Origin: Mycolicibacterium boenickei
Lineage (GTDB): Bacteria > Actinomycetota > Actinomycetes > Mycobacteriales > Mycobacteriaceae
Assembly: GCF_010731295.1 (NCBI RefSeq)
Contig: NZ_AP022579.1
Span: 4,154,001-4,218,000, forward strand
Direction of reading: 5' to 3'
Length of the DNA stretch: 64,000 nucleotides
Shown piece after piece: positions 21,354-30,303 of this stretch (positions are counted from its first letter, which is position 1; the number at the start of each line of letters is the position of its first letter). The translations under genes were made by a program, and so were the position numbers. The notes beneath the pieces are model-generated. The model was not told where the DNA came from, searched no databases, and worked only from the letters and a program-made list of their open reading frames with translations.

Positions 21354-21371
21354 GGCCGTACCGGGCGCCCG

Positions 21372-22010
21372 CTAGTCGCTCGCCCGCGTGACCCCGCGCA
21401 CGACGGCGACGCAAAGGTCCGCGCACTCCGCTGCGAGTTCCTCGGGGGTCTCCGTCGGATCCGCCAGCCAGGCTTCGATGATCTGGTTCACCCCACCGAC
21501 CATGAACTGTGCGCCCCGGCGCAAGTCGGCGGGACCCGGTGTCGCGGAAGGCAGCACATCCGGCGCGTGCTGGATGATCAGGCCGGTGATCATGTCCAGG
21601 ATGTGAGTGCGGTGCTGCGCCAGGCCGGGAACGCTGCTGACGTCGCCGGTGGCGATGCGGTGGATGTGCGGGTCGGCCGCGATGATGTCGAGGAACGCGG
21701 TCAGCGCGGACCGCAGCTTGTCGGTCAGCGAGCCGGGGTCGCCGACACCGGCGTTCACCAGCGCGGTGAGCAACTGGTCCCGCACATCGTCGGAAATGGC
21801 GAACAGCAACGCGTCGCGGCTCTCGAACTGCTCGTAGAAGTAGCGCGACGTCAGCCCGGCGGCGGTGCAGACGGCGCGCACGGTCACCTCGGTGATCCCG
21901 GATTCGCCCCAGATCTGCCGCCCGGCGGTGAGCAGCTTGCTCCGTCGTTCCGTGCGGCGATCGGCCGCACTGACGCCGCCGTAGCCGCGCACCACTTGTA
22001 CGCGCTTCAT
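21372..22010 (-). CDS. TetR-family transcriptional regulator
   Basis: 212-aa repressor with an N-terminal helix-turn-helix (TEVTVRAVCTAAGLTSRYFYEQFESRDALLFAI) and a helical ligand domain. ATG 22010 is preferred over the GTG at 22019. Divergent from an MpaB-family oxygenase gene, with a perfect 18-bp palindrome (22040-22057) between them that is very likely its operator, so it should repress both itself and the oxygenase. Convergent with pknG, with only 18 bp between stops. Effector unknown. Confidence 0.9.
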   Translation of the reverse strand: MKRVQVVRGYGGVSAADRRTERRSKLLTAGRQIWGESGITEVTVRAVCTAAGLTSRYFYEQFESRDALLFAISDDVRDQLLTALVNAGVGDPGSLTDKLRSALTAFLDIIAADPHIHRIATGDVSSVPGLAQHRTHILDMITGLIIQHAPDVLPSATPGPADLRRGAQFMVGGVNQIIEAWLADPTETPEELAAECADLCVAVVRGVTRASD

Positions 22011-22039
22011 TGACAGCACCTTACCGGGCGCCTAGATTT

Positions 22040-22057
22040 TGACTACATATGTAGTCA
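22040..22057. promoter_or_regulatory. Perfect 18-bp palindrome, probable TetR operator
   Basis: TGACTACATATGTAGTCA is a perfect palindrome 30 bp upstream of the TetR ATG and 33 bp upstream of the MpaB TTG start, in the shared divergent promoter. Symmetry, length and place fit a TetR dimer site. The sequence is AT-rich in an otherwise GC-rich region. Confidence 0.8.
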
Positions 22058-22090
22058 GTCGTTGGCCGGTTCTGTCCAAGGGGGTCCGCG

Positions 22091-23305
22091 TTGAACATCC
22101 CGGCTCGCCATCCCGAGGGACCAGTCGCCGTCCCCGGTGCCATGCGGACGTTCGCGATGCTGCTGGGCATTCGCAACCCGGACGCACAACAGTGGCGTCG
22201 GCTCGGCGAGCGACTGACCGTCGGGGATGAGCCCATGGACCGTCTGGTCGACTGGATGTCCTCAGCGGGGATGGCGCAGATGCGTCCGCTGTTCGAGAAG
22301 GCGCTCGCCGAAGGCATCGACAACGTGGCAGATGCCCCGCAACCGTTGCGCGAGTTCTTCATCGGCGTCGAGACAACGCCGTCGTGGGTGGACCGCGACA
22401 CGCTACGAAAGGCGCAGCGCGCGCTGCAGCGGGGTGGCTCCGACGGGATGTCCATCGCGCGCGACGTGTCCCTGCTCGGTGGTTACCAGTTCTCCGGGTT
22501 CAACAAGACCCTGCTGCGCACGGGCGCGCTGGAGAAGGGCTCCAACAAGCGCTTCGCCGAGACCATGCAGTGGGCGATGGACGTCATCTCCGACGGCGGT
22601 CTCGACCCTTTGGGCGTCGGATACCGATCGACCCTGCACGTGCGGTTGATCCACGCCTTCGTGCGCAGGCACGTCGCGGAGCTGCCGGACTGGCGTGCTG
22701 ACGAATGGGGCCTACCCGTCAATCAGACCGACATGGCGGCGACCCTGGTCGGCGCGCTCGTCGCACCTCCGATCGCCTCGCTTGCAATGGGAATCCTTCC
22801 TGCCCCAGGCGAACTCGACGCCATCGCTCACCTGACCCGCTATGTCGGCTGGCTCATCGGCGTCGAAGACGAATGGTTGCCCCGGAGCTTCCGGGACAGC
22901 GTTCGGGTGCTCTACCACACGTCCACCGCGCTGGCGGTTCCCGATGAGACCACCCGGCAACTGTCGGTGCCGATGGCCGCAGACCCGCTGGCCTGGCACT
23001 ATCGCGGCATCCGGGGTCTGCGCCGCCGCCTGGCGTGGGCGCAACACCTGTCGATCACCAGCGCATTCCTCGGACCGAGCGCGATGCGCATCCTGGGCCT
23101 GCCTGCGTATATGCCGCCGTGGTACCCCCTCGTCAAGATGCCGGTCAATCTGATCCGCAGCGCGGTGGCGATCACATCGCCGGGTGGCATGGACCGTGCC
23201 GTCGGTCGCGGGCGACGCGAGCAACAAGCCTTGCTGCGCACCATCATCGGCGACAACCAGGCCACCATCGGGGCGTCGGCGGTGCACGTCAGTAGTGCGG
23301 CGTAG
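22091..23305 (+). CDS. MpaB/Lcp-like (DUF2236) oxygenase family protein
   Basis: The 404-aa helical protein fits the DUF2236/MpaB family, which includes latex-clearing-type haem oxygenases. Markers are SLLGGYQFSGFNKTLLRTGAL, the paired helices RLIHAFVRRHVAELPDW (possible haem ligands) and GWLIGVEDEWLP. The TTG start at 22091 has AAGGGGG six bases upstream. No signal peptide, so it is cytosolic. Its divergent TetR neighbour and the palindrome suggest induction by a small hydrophobic ligand (inference). Actual substrate unknown. Confidence 0.82.
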   Translation: MNIPARHPEGPVAVPGAMRTFAMLLGIRNPDAQQWRRLGERLTVGDEPMDRLVDWMSSAGMAQMRPLFEKALAEGIDNVADAPQPLREFFIGVETTPSWVDRDTLRKAQRALQRGGSDGMSIARDVSLLGGYQFSGFNKTLLRTGALEKGSNKRFAETMQWAMDVISDGGLDPLGVGYRSTLHVRLIHAFVRRHVAELPDWRADEWGLPVNQTDMAATLVGALVAPPIASLAMGILPAPGELDAIAHLTRYVGWLIGVEDEWLPRSFRDSVRVLYHTSTALAVPDETTRQLSVPMAADPLAWHYRGIRGLRRRLAWAQHLSITSAFLGPSAMRILGLPAYMPPWYPLVKMPVNLIRSAVAITSPGGMDRAVGRGRREQQALLRTIIGDNQATIGASAVHVSSAA

Positions 23306-23340
23306 GAGCTGCCGAACGCGTCGCGCCGGAGCGCGACCGG

Positions 23341-23982
23341 TTACTTCGACATCGAGCCGATGAAATACGTCTCGTGGCCTGTGGGGTAGCCGCCGCCGTC
23401 GGTGGCGATGTGGACGTGGTCGAAGTGGTTGAGGGTCTCGTTCCCGTAATCCGCGGTCCAATGCGGCGCGCCGATGCCCGGATAGAGCCCCTGGCGCCAG
23501 ATCACGTGCAGCACACCCCAGCGCTTGGCGTTGGCCAGGGCGAAACCGGCGATCTGGTTACCGAGTTCGATGCCTTCTTTTGAGTGGTAGTTCGGGATCA
23601 TCACGTCGATCGCCAGGCCGTTCGGATGCCATTTCAGCGCGTCCTGCCGGTATCCGCCGATGGTGGTGATCTCGGGGAACATCACCGCGATGGCGCGGGC
23701 CACCCAGATGGTCTTGACCTGCAGGCCGCCCTCCGGCGCCGGGCCCTTCGGCAGAGAGAACTGGAAGTCGCGGGCAACGACGGGCGCACTCGCCGCGACC
23801 AACTCGGCTTGAGCGGGCACCGGTGCCTGTGCTTGCTGGCCGGCGGGAGGCGTGACGGCGGGAACGTCGGCGGGGAATTTCGGCGCGGTGTTCTGCACGT
23901 AGACCATGCCCGCGGCAACGGTGACCGAGGCCGCGAGCGCCAGCAACCGGCCCTTGGTGCCGGCCAACCGTCTTTTCCCCAC
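23341..23982 (-). CDS. Exported M15/ARB_07466-like protein, paralogue
   Basis: 213-aa precursor (GTG 23982) with signal sequence (RLLALAASVTVAAGMVYV), Pro/Gln linker and a ~125-residue domain with KWHPNGLAIDVMIPNYH and NHFDHVHIATDGGGYPTGHETY. It keeps the same His, Asp and His-x-His candidates as the 14648-15268 gene, and the two are obvious paralogues over the domain. Probably acts in the cell envelope, perhaps on peptidoglycan (inference). It differs mainly in its linker and in an added C-terminal IGSMSK. Confidence 0.82.
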   Translation of the reverse strand: MGKRRLAGTKGRLLALAASVTVAAGMVYVQNTAPKFPADVPAVTPPAGQQAQAPVPAQAELVAASAPVVARDFQFSLPKGPAPEGGLQVKTIWVARAIAVMFPEITTIGGYRQDALKWHPNGLAIDVMIPNYHSKEGIELGNQIAGFALANAKRWGVLHVIWRQGLYPGIGAPHWTADYGNETLNHFDHVHIATDGGGYPTGHETYFIGSMSK

Positions 23983-24083
23983 GGCAGCAATTTACTGCGC
24001 TCGCAAGTCCGGCGGGACAGGAACCGCCTCCGGCAACCCCGTGTCTTTCTTCCCGCCACCCGGAGTTGGCCGAATCCTCGCTG

Positions 24084-24338
24084 TCAGGGATTGCCCGGCG
24101 CGGTACCGGTCGGCAGGCGGTGTGGGCAGGTTTCAGGAAAGCGGCGGTGAAGGGCATCGATCAGATGATGTGTCTGGTACAGATCGGCACGCAGCTTGCT
24201 GACCTCGCGGCGATCACACGCCGACGACCGGCGCATGCGCCGCTCCGCTTTCTCCAGGCGCACCGATACGTCTTCCACATGCCGCCACAACTCACTCAGG
24301 AGCGACTGAGCCTGCGCGGTGTCCGCGGAGTGATTCAC
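24084..24338 (-). CDS. Small hypothetical helical protein (84 aa)
   Basis: From GTG 24338 the frame gives an 84-aa protein with a strongly amphipathic, charged helix pattern (SLLSELWRHVEDVSVRLEK and KLRADLYQTHHLIDALHRRF), suggesting a helical hairpin or coiled coil. No signal or membrane segment. No function recognised. It is divergent from another small helical protein, with 84 bp between their starts. The larger open frame upstream is antisense reading of that gene and is not used. Confidence 0.5.
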   Translation of the reverse strand: MNHSADTAQAQSLLSELWRHVEDVSVRLEKAERRMRRSSACDRREVSKLRADLYQTHHLIDALHRRFPETCPHRLPTGTAPGNP

Positions 24339-24422
24339 GTAACGGATCGTGCCATCTGTGTCTTCATTCCGCTCATCGTGCGATGCCTTGACTACCGGGT
24401 GGGTGCAGCGGATTCTGAAGTC

Positions 24423-24629
24423 ATGGTCAGAATCAGCGAAGAGATCATGATCGCCGAAGTTCTGATCCGCCTCGGGGCGGCCTATCCAGAGTCGCCCGCC
24501 GGGGAAGTCGAGCGATGCGTCCGCAACGCCCAGGAGCATTTCCAGTCCAGCCCCATTCGTGAGTTCGTGCCGCTGCTCGTGGAGCGCCGCGCGCGAGCGG
24601 AGCTCGCGAGGCCCGCCGTCGGGGTGTAG
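24423..24629 (+). CDS. Small three-helix-bundle type protein (68 aa)
   Basis: From ATG 24423 the 68-aa product reads as three helices (EEIMIAEVLIRLGAAYP; AGEVERCVRNAQEHFQ; REFVPLLVERRARAEL). This matches a family of short mycobacterial proteins annotated as three-helix-bundle dimerisation proteins, as I recall it. The frame continues open upstream, but those residues look non-coding. It is divergent from the 84-aa helical gene. Function unknown. Confidence 0.6.
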   Translation: MVRISEEIMIAEVLIRLGAAYPESPAGEVERCVRNAQEHFQSSPIREFVPLLVERRARAELARPAVGV

Positions 24630-24967
24630 CGGCTCCACGCCGGTGGCATGGCGCGCGGATGATGCGCCTGAATGCCTCATTCCGCAATGACTCCGATCGG
24701 TCTGATTTGATCGGGCTGAGCCGAATCAGCGCAAACGTTTCAGCCAGCACGTATCGGTAATTGACGGCGACGTTTCGCGCTGACCTGCGTTGACAGCTAA
24801 TCAGCCCACTCCTAACCTCCCGCCCAGGCCAGGCGACGTTAGGAATGAATGTGGGATCCGCACAGCAGTGCTCGTCCAGCGCGGCAACGACGCCGCTGCC
24901 GTCGTCACGCGTCGACGTCCCACGGCGATCGGGGTAGGCCGATGCCTCCCATCCTGGGTGGCCGGGC
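24630..24967. other. Upstream region of the mce operon, 338 bp
   Basis: No gene supported. It must hold the mce operon promoter. The notable element is an inverted repeat at 24808-24846 (listed separately). Possible -35 TTGACA is at 24790-24795. The yrbEA GTG at 24968 has only a weak Shine-Dalgarno. Confidence 0.55.
24808..24846. promoter_or_regulatory. Widely spaced inverted repeat upstream of mce operon
   Basis: ACTCCTAAC (24808-24816) and GTTAGGAAT (24838-24846) are inverted with 8 of 9 matching; the inner six bases CCTAAC/GTTAGG are perfect. Arm centres are 30 bp apart, about three DNA turns, so two dimers or a looped regulator could bind. It lies ~120 bp before the first mce gene. Confidence 0.45.
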
Positions 24968-25732
24968 GTGACAGGGATCGCCTGGACCAGGCCTGCTTTC
25001 GCCGTCGGTGATTTCGTCGTCCTCGCGGGCGAGACCTTCGCGGCGATGGTGCGCCCGCCGTTCGCCTGGCGTGAACTGCTCGATCAGATCTGGTTCGTGG
25101 CCCGGGTGTCGATCGTGCCCACCGTGGTGCTGTCCATCCCGTACACGGTGCTGATCGTGTTCACCCTCAACATCGTTCTGCTCGAGGTCGGTGCGGGGGA
25201 CCTGTCCGGTGCCGGCGCGGCTCTCGCCTCGGTGACTCAGGTGGGTCCGGTGGTGACCGCGATCGTCGTATCCGGCGCGGCGGCCACCGCGATGTGCGCC
25301 GACCTGGGTGCGCGGACCATCCGCGAGGAGATCGACGCGATGAAGGTCATCGGCGTCAACCCGGTCCAGGCGCTGGTGGTACCACGCGTGATCGCCGCGA
25401 CTTTCGTTGCGCTGATGTTGTATTCGGTGGTCGCGGTGGTCGGGCTCACCGGCAGTTACGTGTTCGTGGTCTACGTCCAGCACGTCACGCCCGGAGCCTT
25501 CGTCGCCGGCCTGACCCTGCTGACCGGCCTGCCGCAGGTGGTGGTGTCCCTGGTCAAGGCGCTGCTGTTCGGGCTGTCGGCCGGCCTGATCGCCTGCTAC
25601 AAGGGCCTTTCGGTGGGCGGCGGGCCGACGGCGGTCGGCAACGCGGTCAACGAGACCGTGGTGTTCGCCTTCATGGCGCTGTTCTTCATCAACATCCTGG
25701 CCACCGCCTTCGGCGTGAAGGTGGCTCCGTGA
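24968..25732 (+). CDS. YrbE/MlaE-type permease A of an mce transporter
   Basis: Inner-membrane permease of the Mce lipid/steroid import ABC system. The 254-aa protein has five to six hydrophobic segments and the MlaE signature ADLGARTIREEIDAMKVIGVNPVQALVVPRVIAA. The cytosolic ATPase (MceG) is not in this window and is normally encoded elsewhere in mycobacteria. GTG 24968 is the start. The stop overlaps the yrbEB GTG (GTGA), starting a chain of coupled genes. Confidence 0.93.
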   Translation: MTGIAWTRPAFAVGDFVVLAGETFAAMVRPPFAWRELLDQIWFVARVSIVPTVVLSIPYTVLIVFTLNIVLLEVGAGDLSGAGAALASVTQVGPVVTAIVVSGAAATAMCADLGARTIREEIDAMKVIGVNPVQALVVPRVIAATFVALMLYSVVAVVGLTGSYVFVVYVQHVTPGAFVAGLTLLTGLPQVVVSLVKALLFGLSAGLIACYKGLSVGGGPTAVGNAVNETVVFAFMALFFINILATAFGVKVAP

Positions 25733-26571
25733 CAACCACTTCCGAGGACCGCGGACCGGACATCCTGAACCGGGCCGTCGACGGCACGCGCCGGGTGGGG
25801 GAGCAGACCGCCTTCTACGGCCATGCGCTGTTGTCCACCGGTGATGCGTTGCGACGCTATCCGGGCGAGGTCCTCCGGCTGATCGCGACGATGGGCATGG
25901 GTACGGGGGCGTTGGCGGTGATCGGCGGCACCGTGGTGATCGTCGGGTTCCTGACCCTGACCACAGGGGCGCTGATCGCCGTCCAGGGCTACAACACGCT
26001 GTCCAACGTCGGAATCGAAGCGCTCACGGGATTTTTGGGCGCCTTCCTCAACGTACGGTTCATCGCCCCGGCGACCGCGGGTGTGGCCCTGGCTGCCACC
26101 ATCGGCGCCGGTGCCACCGCGCAACTCGGCGCCATGCGGATCAACGAGGAGATCGACGCGCTGGAAGTGATGGGTATCCGGGCGATCACCTACCTGGCGT
26201 CCACCCGCATAGTCGCGGGAGTGATGGCGGTGGTGCCGATCTATACGGTCGCGGTGCTGATGTCGTTTCTGGCCACCAGATTCGGCACCACGATCATCTA
26301 CGGCCAGTCCCGCGGTGTCTACGACCATTACTTCACCACGTTCCTGCATCCCGGCGACCTGGTGTGGTCGTTCACCGAGGCACTGGCGATGGCGGCCGCC
26401 GTGATGGCCATCCACACCTACTACGGTTACACCGCCACCGGTGGGCCTGCCGGCGTCGGCGAAGCGGTCGGCCGTGCGGTCCGCACATCCATCACCGCCG
26501 GGGTGTTCATCCTGCTGACCATCACGCTGTCCGTGTACGGGCAGTCCGGAAACTTCCACCTCTCGGGGTAG
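25729..26571 (+). CDS. YrbE/MlaE-type permease B of an mce transporter
   Basis: Second permease subunit, pairing with the upstream YrbEA. The 280-aa protein has a ~40-residue cytosolic N-terminus and then the MlaE core with LGAMRINEEIDALEVMGIRAITYLASTRIVAGV. The GTG at 25729 overlaps the yrbEA stop; the frame upstream of it is antisense-like and not used. Five bases separate its stop from the mceA ATG. Confidence 0.93.
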   Translation: MTTTSEDRGPDILNRAVDGTRRVGEQTAFYGHALLSTGDALRRYPGEVLRLIATMGMGTGALAVIGGTVVIVGFLTLTTGALIAVQGYNTLSNVGIEALTGFLGAFLNVRFIAPATAGVALAATIGAGATAQLGAMRINEEIDALEVMGIRAITYLASTRIVAGVMAVVPIYTVAVLMSFLATRFGTTIIYGQSRGVYDHYFTTFLHPGDLVWSFTEALAMAAAVMAIHTYYGYTATGGPAGVGEAVGRAVRTSITAGVFILLTITLSVYGQSGNFHLSG

Positions 26572-26576
26572 CGGCG

Positions 26577-27956
26577 ATGACGAATTCACCCCGTCGAGAA
26601 AGGATCGATCCGATCTGGTGGGCACCGGTGCTGGTCCTCGTGATCGTCGCCGTGACCGCCCTGACCGCCCTGCTGTTCACCGGCGCGCTGCGCCGCACCG
26701 TGCCGCTCACCCTGGTCTCCGATCGGGCCGGGCTCGTGATGGAGGACGGTGCGAAGGTCAAGCTGCGAGGTGTTCAGATCGGCGAAGTATCGTCCATCGC
26801 AGTCGAATCCGGGGCGTCGCGGGACGCCGGGGCGAGGCTCAGGCTCAAGATCGATCCCGACGACTTCGCCTACCTCCCCGGCAATGTCGAGGCGGAGATC
26901 AAGTCCAGCACCGCCTTCGGTGCCAAATATGTCGACCTCATCGTCCCGGAGACCGGCGCCGGCCCCGAGCCGCTGCGACCCGGGGCGGTGCTGCGCTCGC
27001 GCAACGTCACCGTCGAGGTCAACACCGTATTCGAGAACCTGCAGTCGGTGGTCACGGCGATCGACCCGGCCAAACTCAACGCGGTGCTCTCCGCCGTCGG
27101 GGAATCGTTGCGGGGCAAGGGAGAAACCATCGGCCAGGCCATCACCGACGCCAACAACGTGCTGCTCGCGGTGAATCCCCGGATGGACACCATCCGTGCG
27201 GACTGGCAGCTGTTCGGCAAGACCACGCAGGCATACTCCGCTGCTGCACAGGACATCCTGTCGATCCTCGACTCCTTCTCGACGACGTCGAACACGATCA
27301 GCAGCCACGCCGGTGCGCTCGACGAACTCCTGCTGTCGGCGGTCGGCTTCTCCCGGTCGGGCATCGACACCCTCGGCGCCAACCAACCCAACCTGGTGCG
27401 TGCGTTGAACCAGCTCGATCCGACCACCGCACTGTTCATGAAGTACTCGCCGACCTACACCTGCCTGTTCCAGGGTGCGGTCTGGTTTCTCGAACACGGT
27501 GGCCGGGATGCATTGGGCGGCAACGGGAAATCGGTGATCATGGACGCGGCCTTGTTGGCCGGCGACGACCCCTACCGCTTTCCGGACAACCTGCCGACCG
27601 TCAACGCCAAGGGCGGACCGGGCGGTAAGCCCAGTTGCGGCTCGCTGCCGGACGTGAGCAAGAACTTCCCGGTGAAGTATCTGGTGACCGACACCGGATT
27701 CGGGACCGGCCTCGATGTCCGGCCCAATCCCGGAATCGGGTTCCCCGGGTGGGCCAACTATTTCCCCGTCACCCGTGCGGTGCCGGAACCGCCGAGCATC
27801 CGCTATCCGGGCGCTCCGGCGCCGGGGCCGTTGCCGCCCTACCCGGGGGCACCTGCCTACGGCGCACCGGAATACGGGCCCGACGGCGCGCCCCTCTACC
27901 CGCCGCCACCGGGGCCTCCGCCAGGCCTGCCGCAGGCACAGGAAGGACCGCCATGA
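26577..27956 (+). CDS. MCE-family protein MceA
   Basis: Envelope substrate-shuttle subunit. The 459-aa protein has an N-terminal membrane anchor (WWAPVLVLVIVAVTALTALLF, residues ~14-34), the MCE/MlaD domain (SDRAGLVMEDGAKVKLRGVQIGEVSSIA), and a helical region with QSVVTAIDPAKLNAVL. A Pro-rich tail of about 50 residues (YPGAPAPGPLPPYPGAPAYG) follows. MceA-F form a tunnel from outer membrane to permease. ATG 26577 is used; its end overlaps the mceB ATG. The Pro tail is typical of some Mce A proteins. Confidence 0.93.
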   Translation: MTNSPRRERIDPIWWAPVLVLVIVAVTALTALLFTGALRRTVPLTLVSDRAGLVMEDGAKVKLRGVQIGEVSSIAVESGASRDAGARLRLKIDPDDFAYLPGNVEAEIKSSTAFGAKYVDLIVPETGAGPEPLRPGAVLRSRNVTVEVNTVFENLQSVVTAIDPAKLNAVLSAVGESLRGKGETIGQAITDANNVLLAVNPRMDTIRADWQLFGKTTQAYSAAAQDILSILDSFSTTSNTISSHAGALDELLLSAVGFSRSGIDTLGANQPNLVRALNQLDPTTALFMKYSPTYTCLFQGAVWFLEHGGRDALGGNGKSVIMDAALLAGDDPYRFPDNLPTVNAKGGPGGKPSCGSLPDVSKNFPVKYLVTDTGFGTGLDVRPNPGIGFPGWANYFPVTRAVPEPPSIRYPGAPAPGPLPPYPGAPAYGAPEYGPDGAPLYPPPPGPPPGLPQAQEGPP

Positions 27957-28981
27957 GACGCGCAACGGCCCGGGTCGCGACGCGGGTGGTGCTGTTCACC
28001 GCTCTGAGCCTGGTCTTCACGTTCATTCTGGTGACGGTGTTCGGGCAGTTCCGGTTCGACTCACGGGCGTCCTACAGCGCAGTGTTCACCAATGTCTCGG
28101 GGCTCAAGGGCGGCAACTTCGTGCGCGTCGCCGGTGTCGAGGTCGGCAAGGTCTCCGATCTCACCCTGCACAAGGACGGGACGGTCACCGTCGATTTCGC
28201 CATCGACAAGGGATTGACGCTCACCGAGGGCACCCGCGCCAAAGTGCGCTACGAGAACCTGATCGGCGATCGTTACCTGGCCCTGGAAGAGGGGCCCGGG
28301 TCGGTGCGGAAACTGCAACCGGGCCAGGCGATTCCGCTGGAGCGGACGGCACCCGCACTGGATGTGGACGCACTGATCGGCGGATTCCGGCCGTTGTTCC
28401 GCGCGTTGGATCCCGACCAGGTCAACGCGTTGTCCGGGGAACTGCTGAAGGTGTTCCAGGGCCAGGGCGGAACCATCTCGTCGGTGCTGGCCCAGACCTC
28501 GGCGCTGACGACCACACTGGCCGGCCGCGATCAGCTCATCGGCCAGGTGATCACCAACCTCAACACCGTGCTGGGCACGTTCGCCGAGCGCGACGAGCAG
28601 TTCGCCGACGGGCTGGACAAGCTGTCGGAGTTGGTCGCCGGACTGGCCGAACGCAAGTCCGACATCGCCACCGGAACCGCCTACATCAACGCTGCGGCCG
28701 GCTCGGTGGCCGATCTGCTGACGACCGCCCGCGAGCCGATCAAAGAGGCCGTGGCCCAGACGGATCGGTTCGCCGGGCAGGTCATGGCCGATCGGGATTA
28801 TGTCGACGAGCTGGTCAGAACCCTGCCCGATGCCTATCAGGTGCTGGCCCGGAACGGCCTCTACGGCGACTACTTCGGCTTCTACCTGTGCGACGCGATT
28901 CTCAAGCTCAACGGAAAAGGCGGCCAGCCGGTGTACGTCAAACTGGCCGGCCAGGATTCGGGACGGTGCACGCCGAAATGA
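27953..28981 (+). CDS. MCE-family protein MceB
   Basis: 342-aa MCE subunit. N-terminal anchor VVLFTALSLVFTFILVTVFG, then the MCE domain (SAVFTNVSGLKGGNFVRVAGVEVGKV...YENLIGDRYLAL), a coiled-coil helical needle region, and a C-terminus rich in Gly/Lys. ATG 27953 overlaps the mceA stop by four bases, and the next gene overlaps its own stop (ATGA), so translation is coupled. Confidence 0.92.
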   Translation: MRRATARVATRVVLFTALSLVFTFILVTVFGQFRFDSRASYSAVFTNVSGLKGGNFVRVAGVEVGKVSDLTLHKDGTVTVDFAIDKGLTLTEGTRAKVRYENLIGDRYLALEEGPGSVRKLQPGQAIPLERTAPALDVDALIGGFRPLFRALDPDQVNALSGELLKVFQGQGGTISSVLAQTSALTTTLAGRDQLIGQVITNLNTVLGTFAERDEQFADGLDKLSELVAGLAERKSDIATGTAYINAAAGSVADLLTTAREPIKEAVAQTDRFAGQVMADRDYVDELVRTLPDAYQVLARNGLYGDYFGFYLCDAILKLNGKGGQPVYVKLAGQDSGRCTPK

Positions 28982-30303
28982 CGCGACTCACCCTGAAGAG
29001 GCCTACCTTCAAGCGGCCCACGATCAAGCCGCTGGCCGAGCGCAACCGGCCCGTCGTCGGCGCGGTGGCCATCCTCCTGCTCGTCGCGACAGTGGTGGCG
29101 GCGTTCTCCTACGACAAGATTCCGTTCATCAAGGGCACGTCCGATCACTCCGCCTACTTCGCCGAGGCCGGCGGGATCAAAACCGGTAGCGATGTGCGGG
29201 TTTCGGGGCTGAGCGTGGGCCGGGTCTCCGAGATCCGGCTGCAGGGCGCCCGGGTTCTGGTGGATTTCACCGTCCGCGACGGCGTCGAGTTGGGGGAGCG
29301 CACGGAGGCGGCGATCAAGACCGAGACCGTGCTCGGCACCAAGGTGCTCGAGCTGACCTCCCGCGGCGACGGCACGCTGACCGGACCCATCCCGATCGAA
29401 CGGACCACGTCGCCCTACGACCTGCCCTCTGCGCTGGGCGATCTGACCACCACGATCAGCGGACTGGACACCACGCAGCTGTCCTCGGCGCTCACCACGC
29501 TGGCAGAGACGTTCCGCGACACCCCGCCCGATCTCAAACTCGCGCTGGAGGGCGTGGCGCGGTTCTCGGACACCCTCAATACCCGGGATGCCCAACTGCG
29601 CAACCTGTTGGCCAACGCCAACAAGGTCACCGGCGTGCTCGCCAAGCGCAGCGACCAGATCGCGAACCTGGTGGTGACCACCAACGCACTCCTGGCCGAA
29701 CTGCTGTCCCAACGGGACTCGGTCGACGCGTTGATGAACAACCTCGCCGGGGTGTCACATCAGATCTCGGGCCTCGTCGCCGACAATCGCACCCAACTCA
29801 AGCCTGCCGTCGACAAGCTCAACGGCGTGCTGGAGATCCTGGACAACCGCAAGGGCGAACTGCAACGCACGCTCTACCTGCTGCGCCGCTACGCGATGTC
29901 GTTCGGCGAAGTGCTCGGGGCCGGTCCCTTCTTCAAGGCCTCGCTGGTCAACCTGCTGCCCGGTCAGTTCGCCCAACCCTTCGTCGATGCCGCGTTCTCC
30001 GATCTGGGCCTGGATCCCAACGTGCTGTTGCCTTCGCAGCTGGTCGACCCGGGTACCGGGCAGCCGGCCACCCCGGCGCTGCCGACGCCCTTCCCGCGCA
30101 CCGGACAGGGTGGGGAACCGAACCTGAACCTGCCCGACGCGATCACCGGCAAGCCCGGAGATCCCCGATACCCGTACCGGGAGCCACTGCCCGCTCCGCC
30201 GCCCGGTGGTCCGCCACCCGGGCCGCCGGCACTGGCCCCGGCACCCGGGGAATTGCCGCCGCCGAGTTTCGGGCCTCCAGTTCCGACCGAAGGTGGGCAG
30301 TGA
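28978..30303 (+). CDS. MCE-family protein MceC
   Basis: 441-aa subunit with anchor NRPVVGAVAILLLVATVVAAFSYD, MCE domain (YFAEAGGIKTGSDVRVSGLSVGRVSEI), helical domain and a ~90-residue Pro-rich C-terminal extension (PYREPLPAPPPGGPPPGPPA). The Pro tail probably passes into the cell wall (inference). ATG 28978 overlaps the mceB stop. Confidence 0.92.
   Translation: MTRLTLKRPTFKRPTIKPLAERNRPVVGAVAILLLVATVVAAFSYDKIPFIKGTSDHSAYFAEAGGIKTGSDVRVSGLSVGRVSEIRLQGARVLVDFTVRDGVELGERTEAAIKTETVLGTKVLELTSRGDGTLTGPIPIERTTSPYDLPSALGDLTTTISGLDTTQLSSALTTLAETFRDTPPDLKLALEGVARFSDTLNTRDAQLRNLLANANKVTGVLAKRSDQIANLVVTTNALLAELLSQRDSVDALMNNLAGVSHQISGLVADNRTQLKPAVDKLNGVLEILDNRKGELQRTLYLLRRYAMSFGEVLGAGPFFKASLVNLLPGQFAQPFVDAAFSDLGLDPNVLLPSQLVDPGTGQPATPALPTPFPRTGQGGEPNLNLPDAITGKPGDPRYPYREPLPAPPPGGPPPGPPALAPAPGELPPPSFGPPVPTEGGQ

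Noticed and set aside
27715..28977. Long N-terminal extension of the mceC frame
   Set aside because: The extension lies inside mceA/mceB in another frame, and the MceC membrane anchor follows the ATG at 28978.
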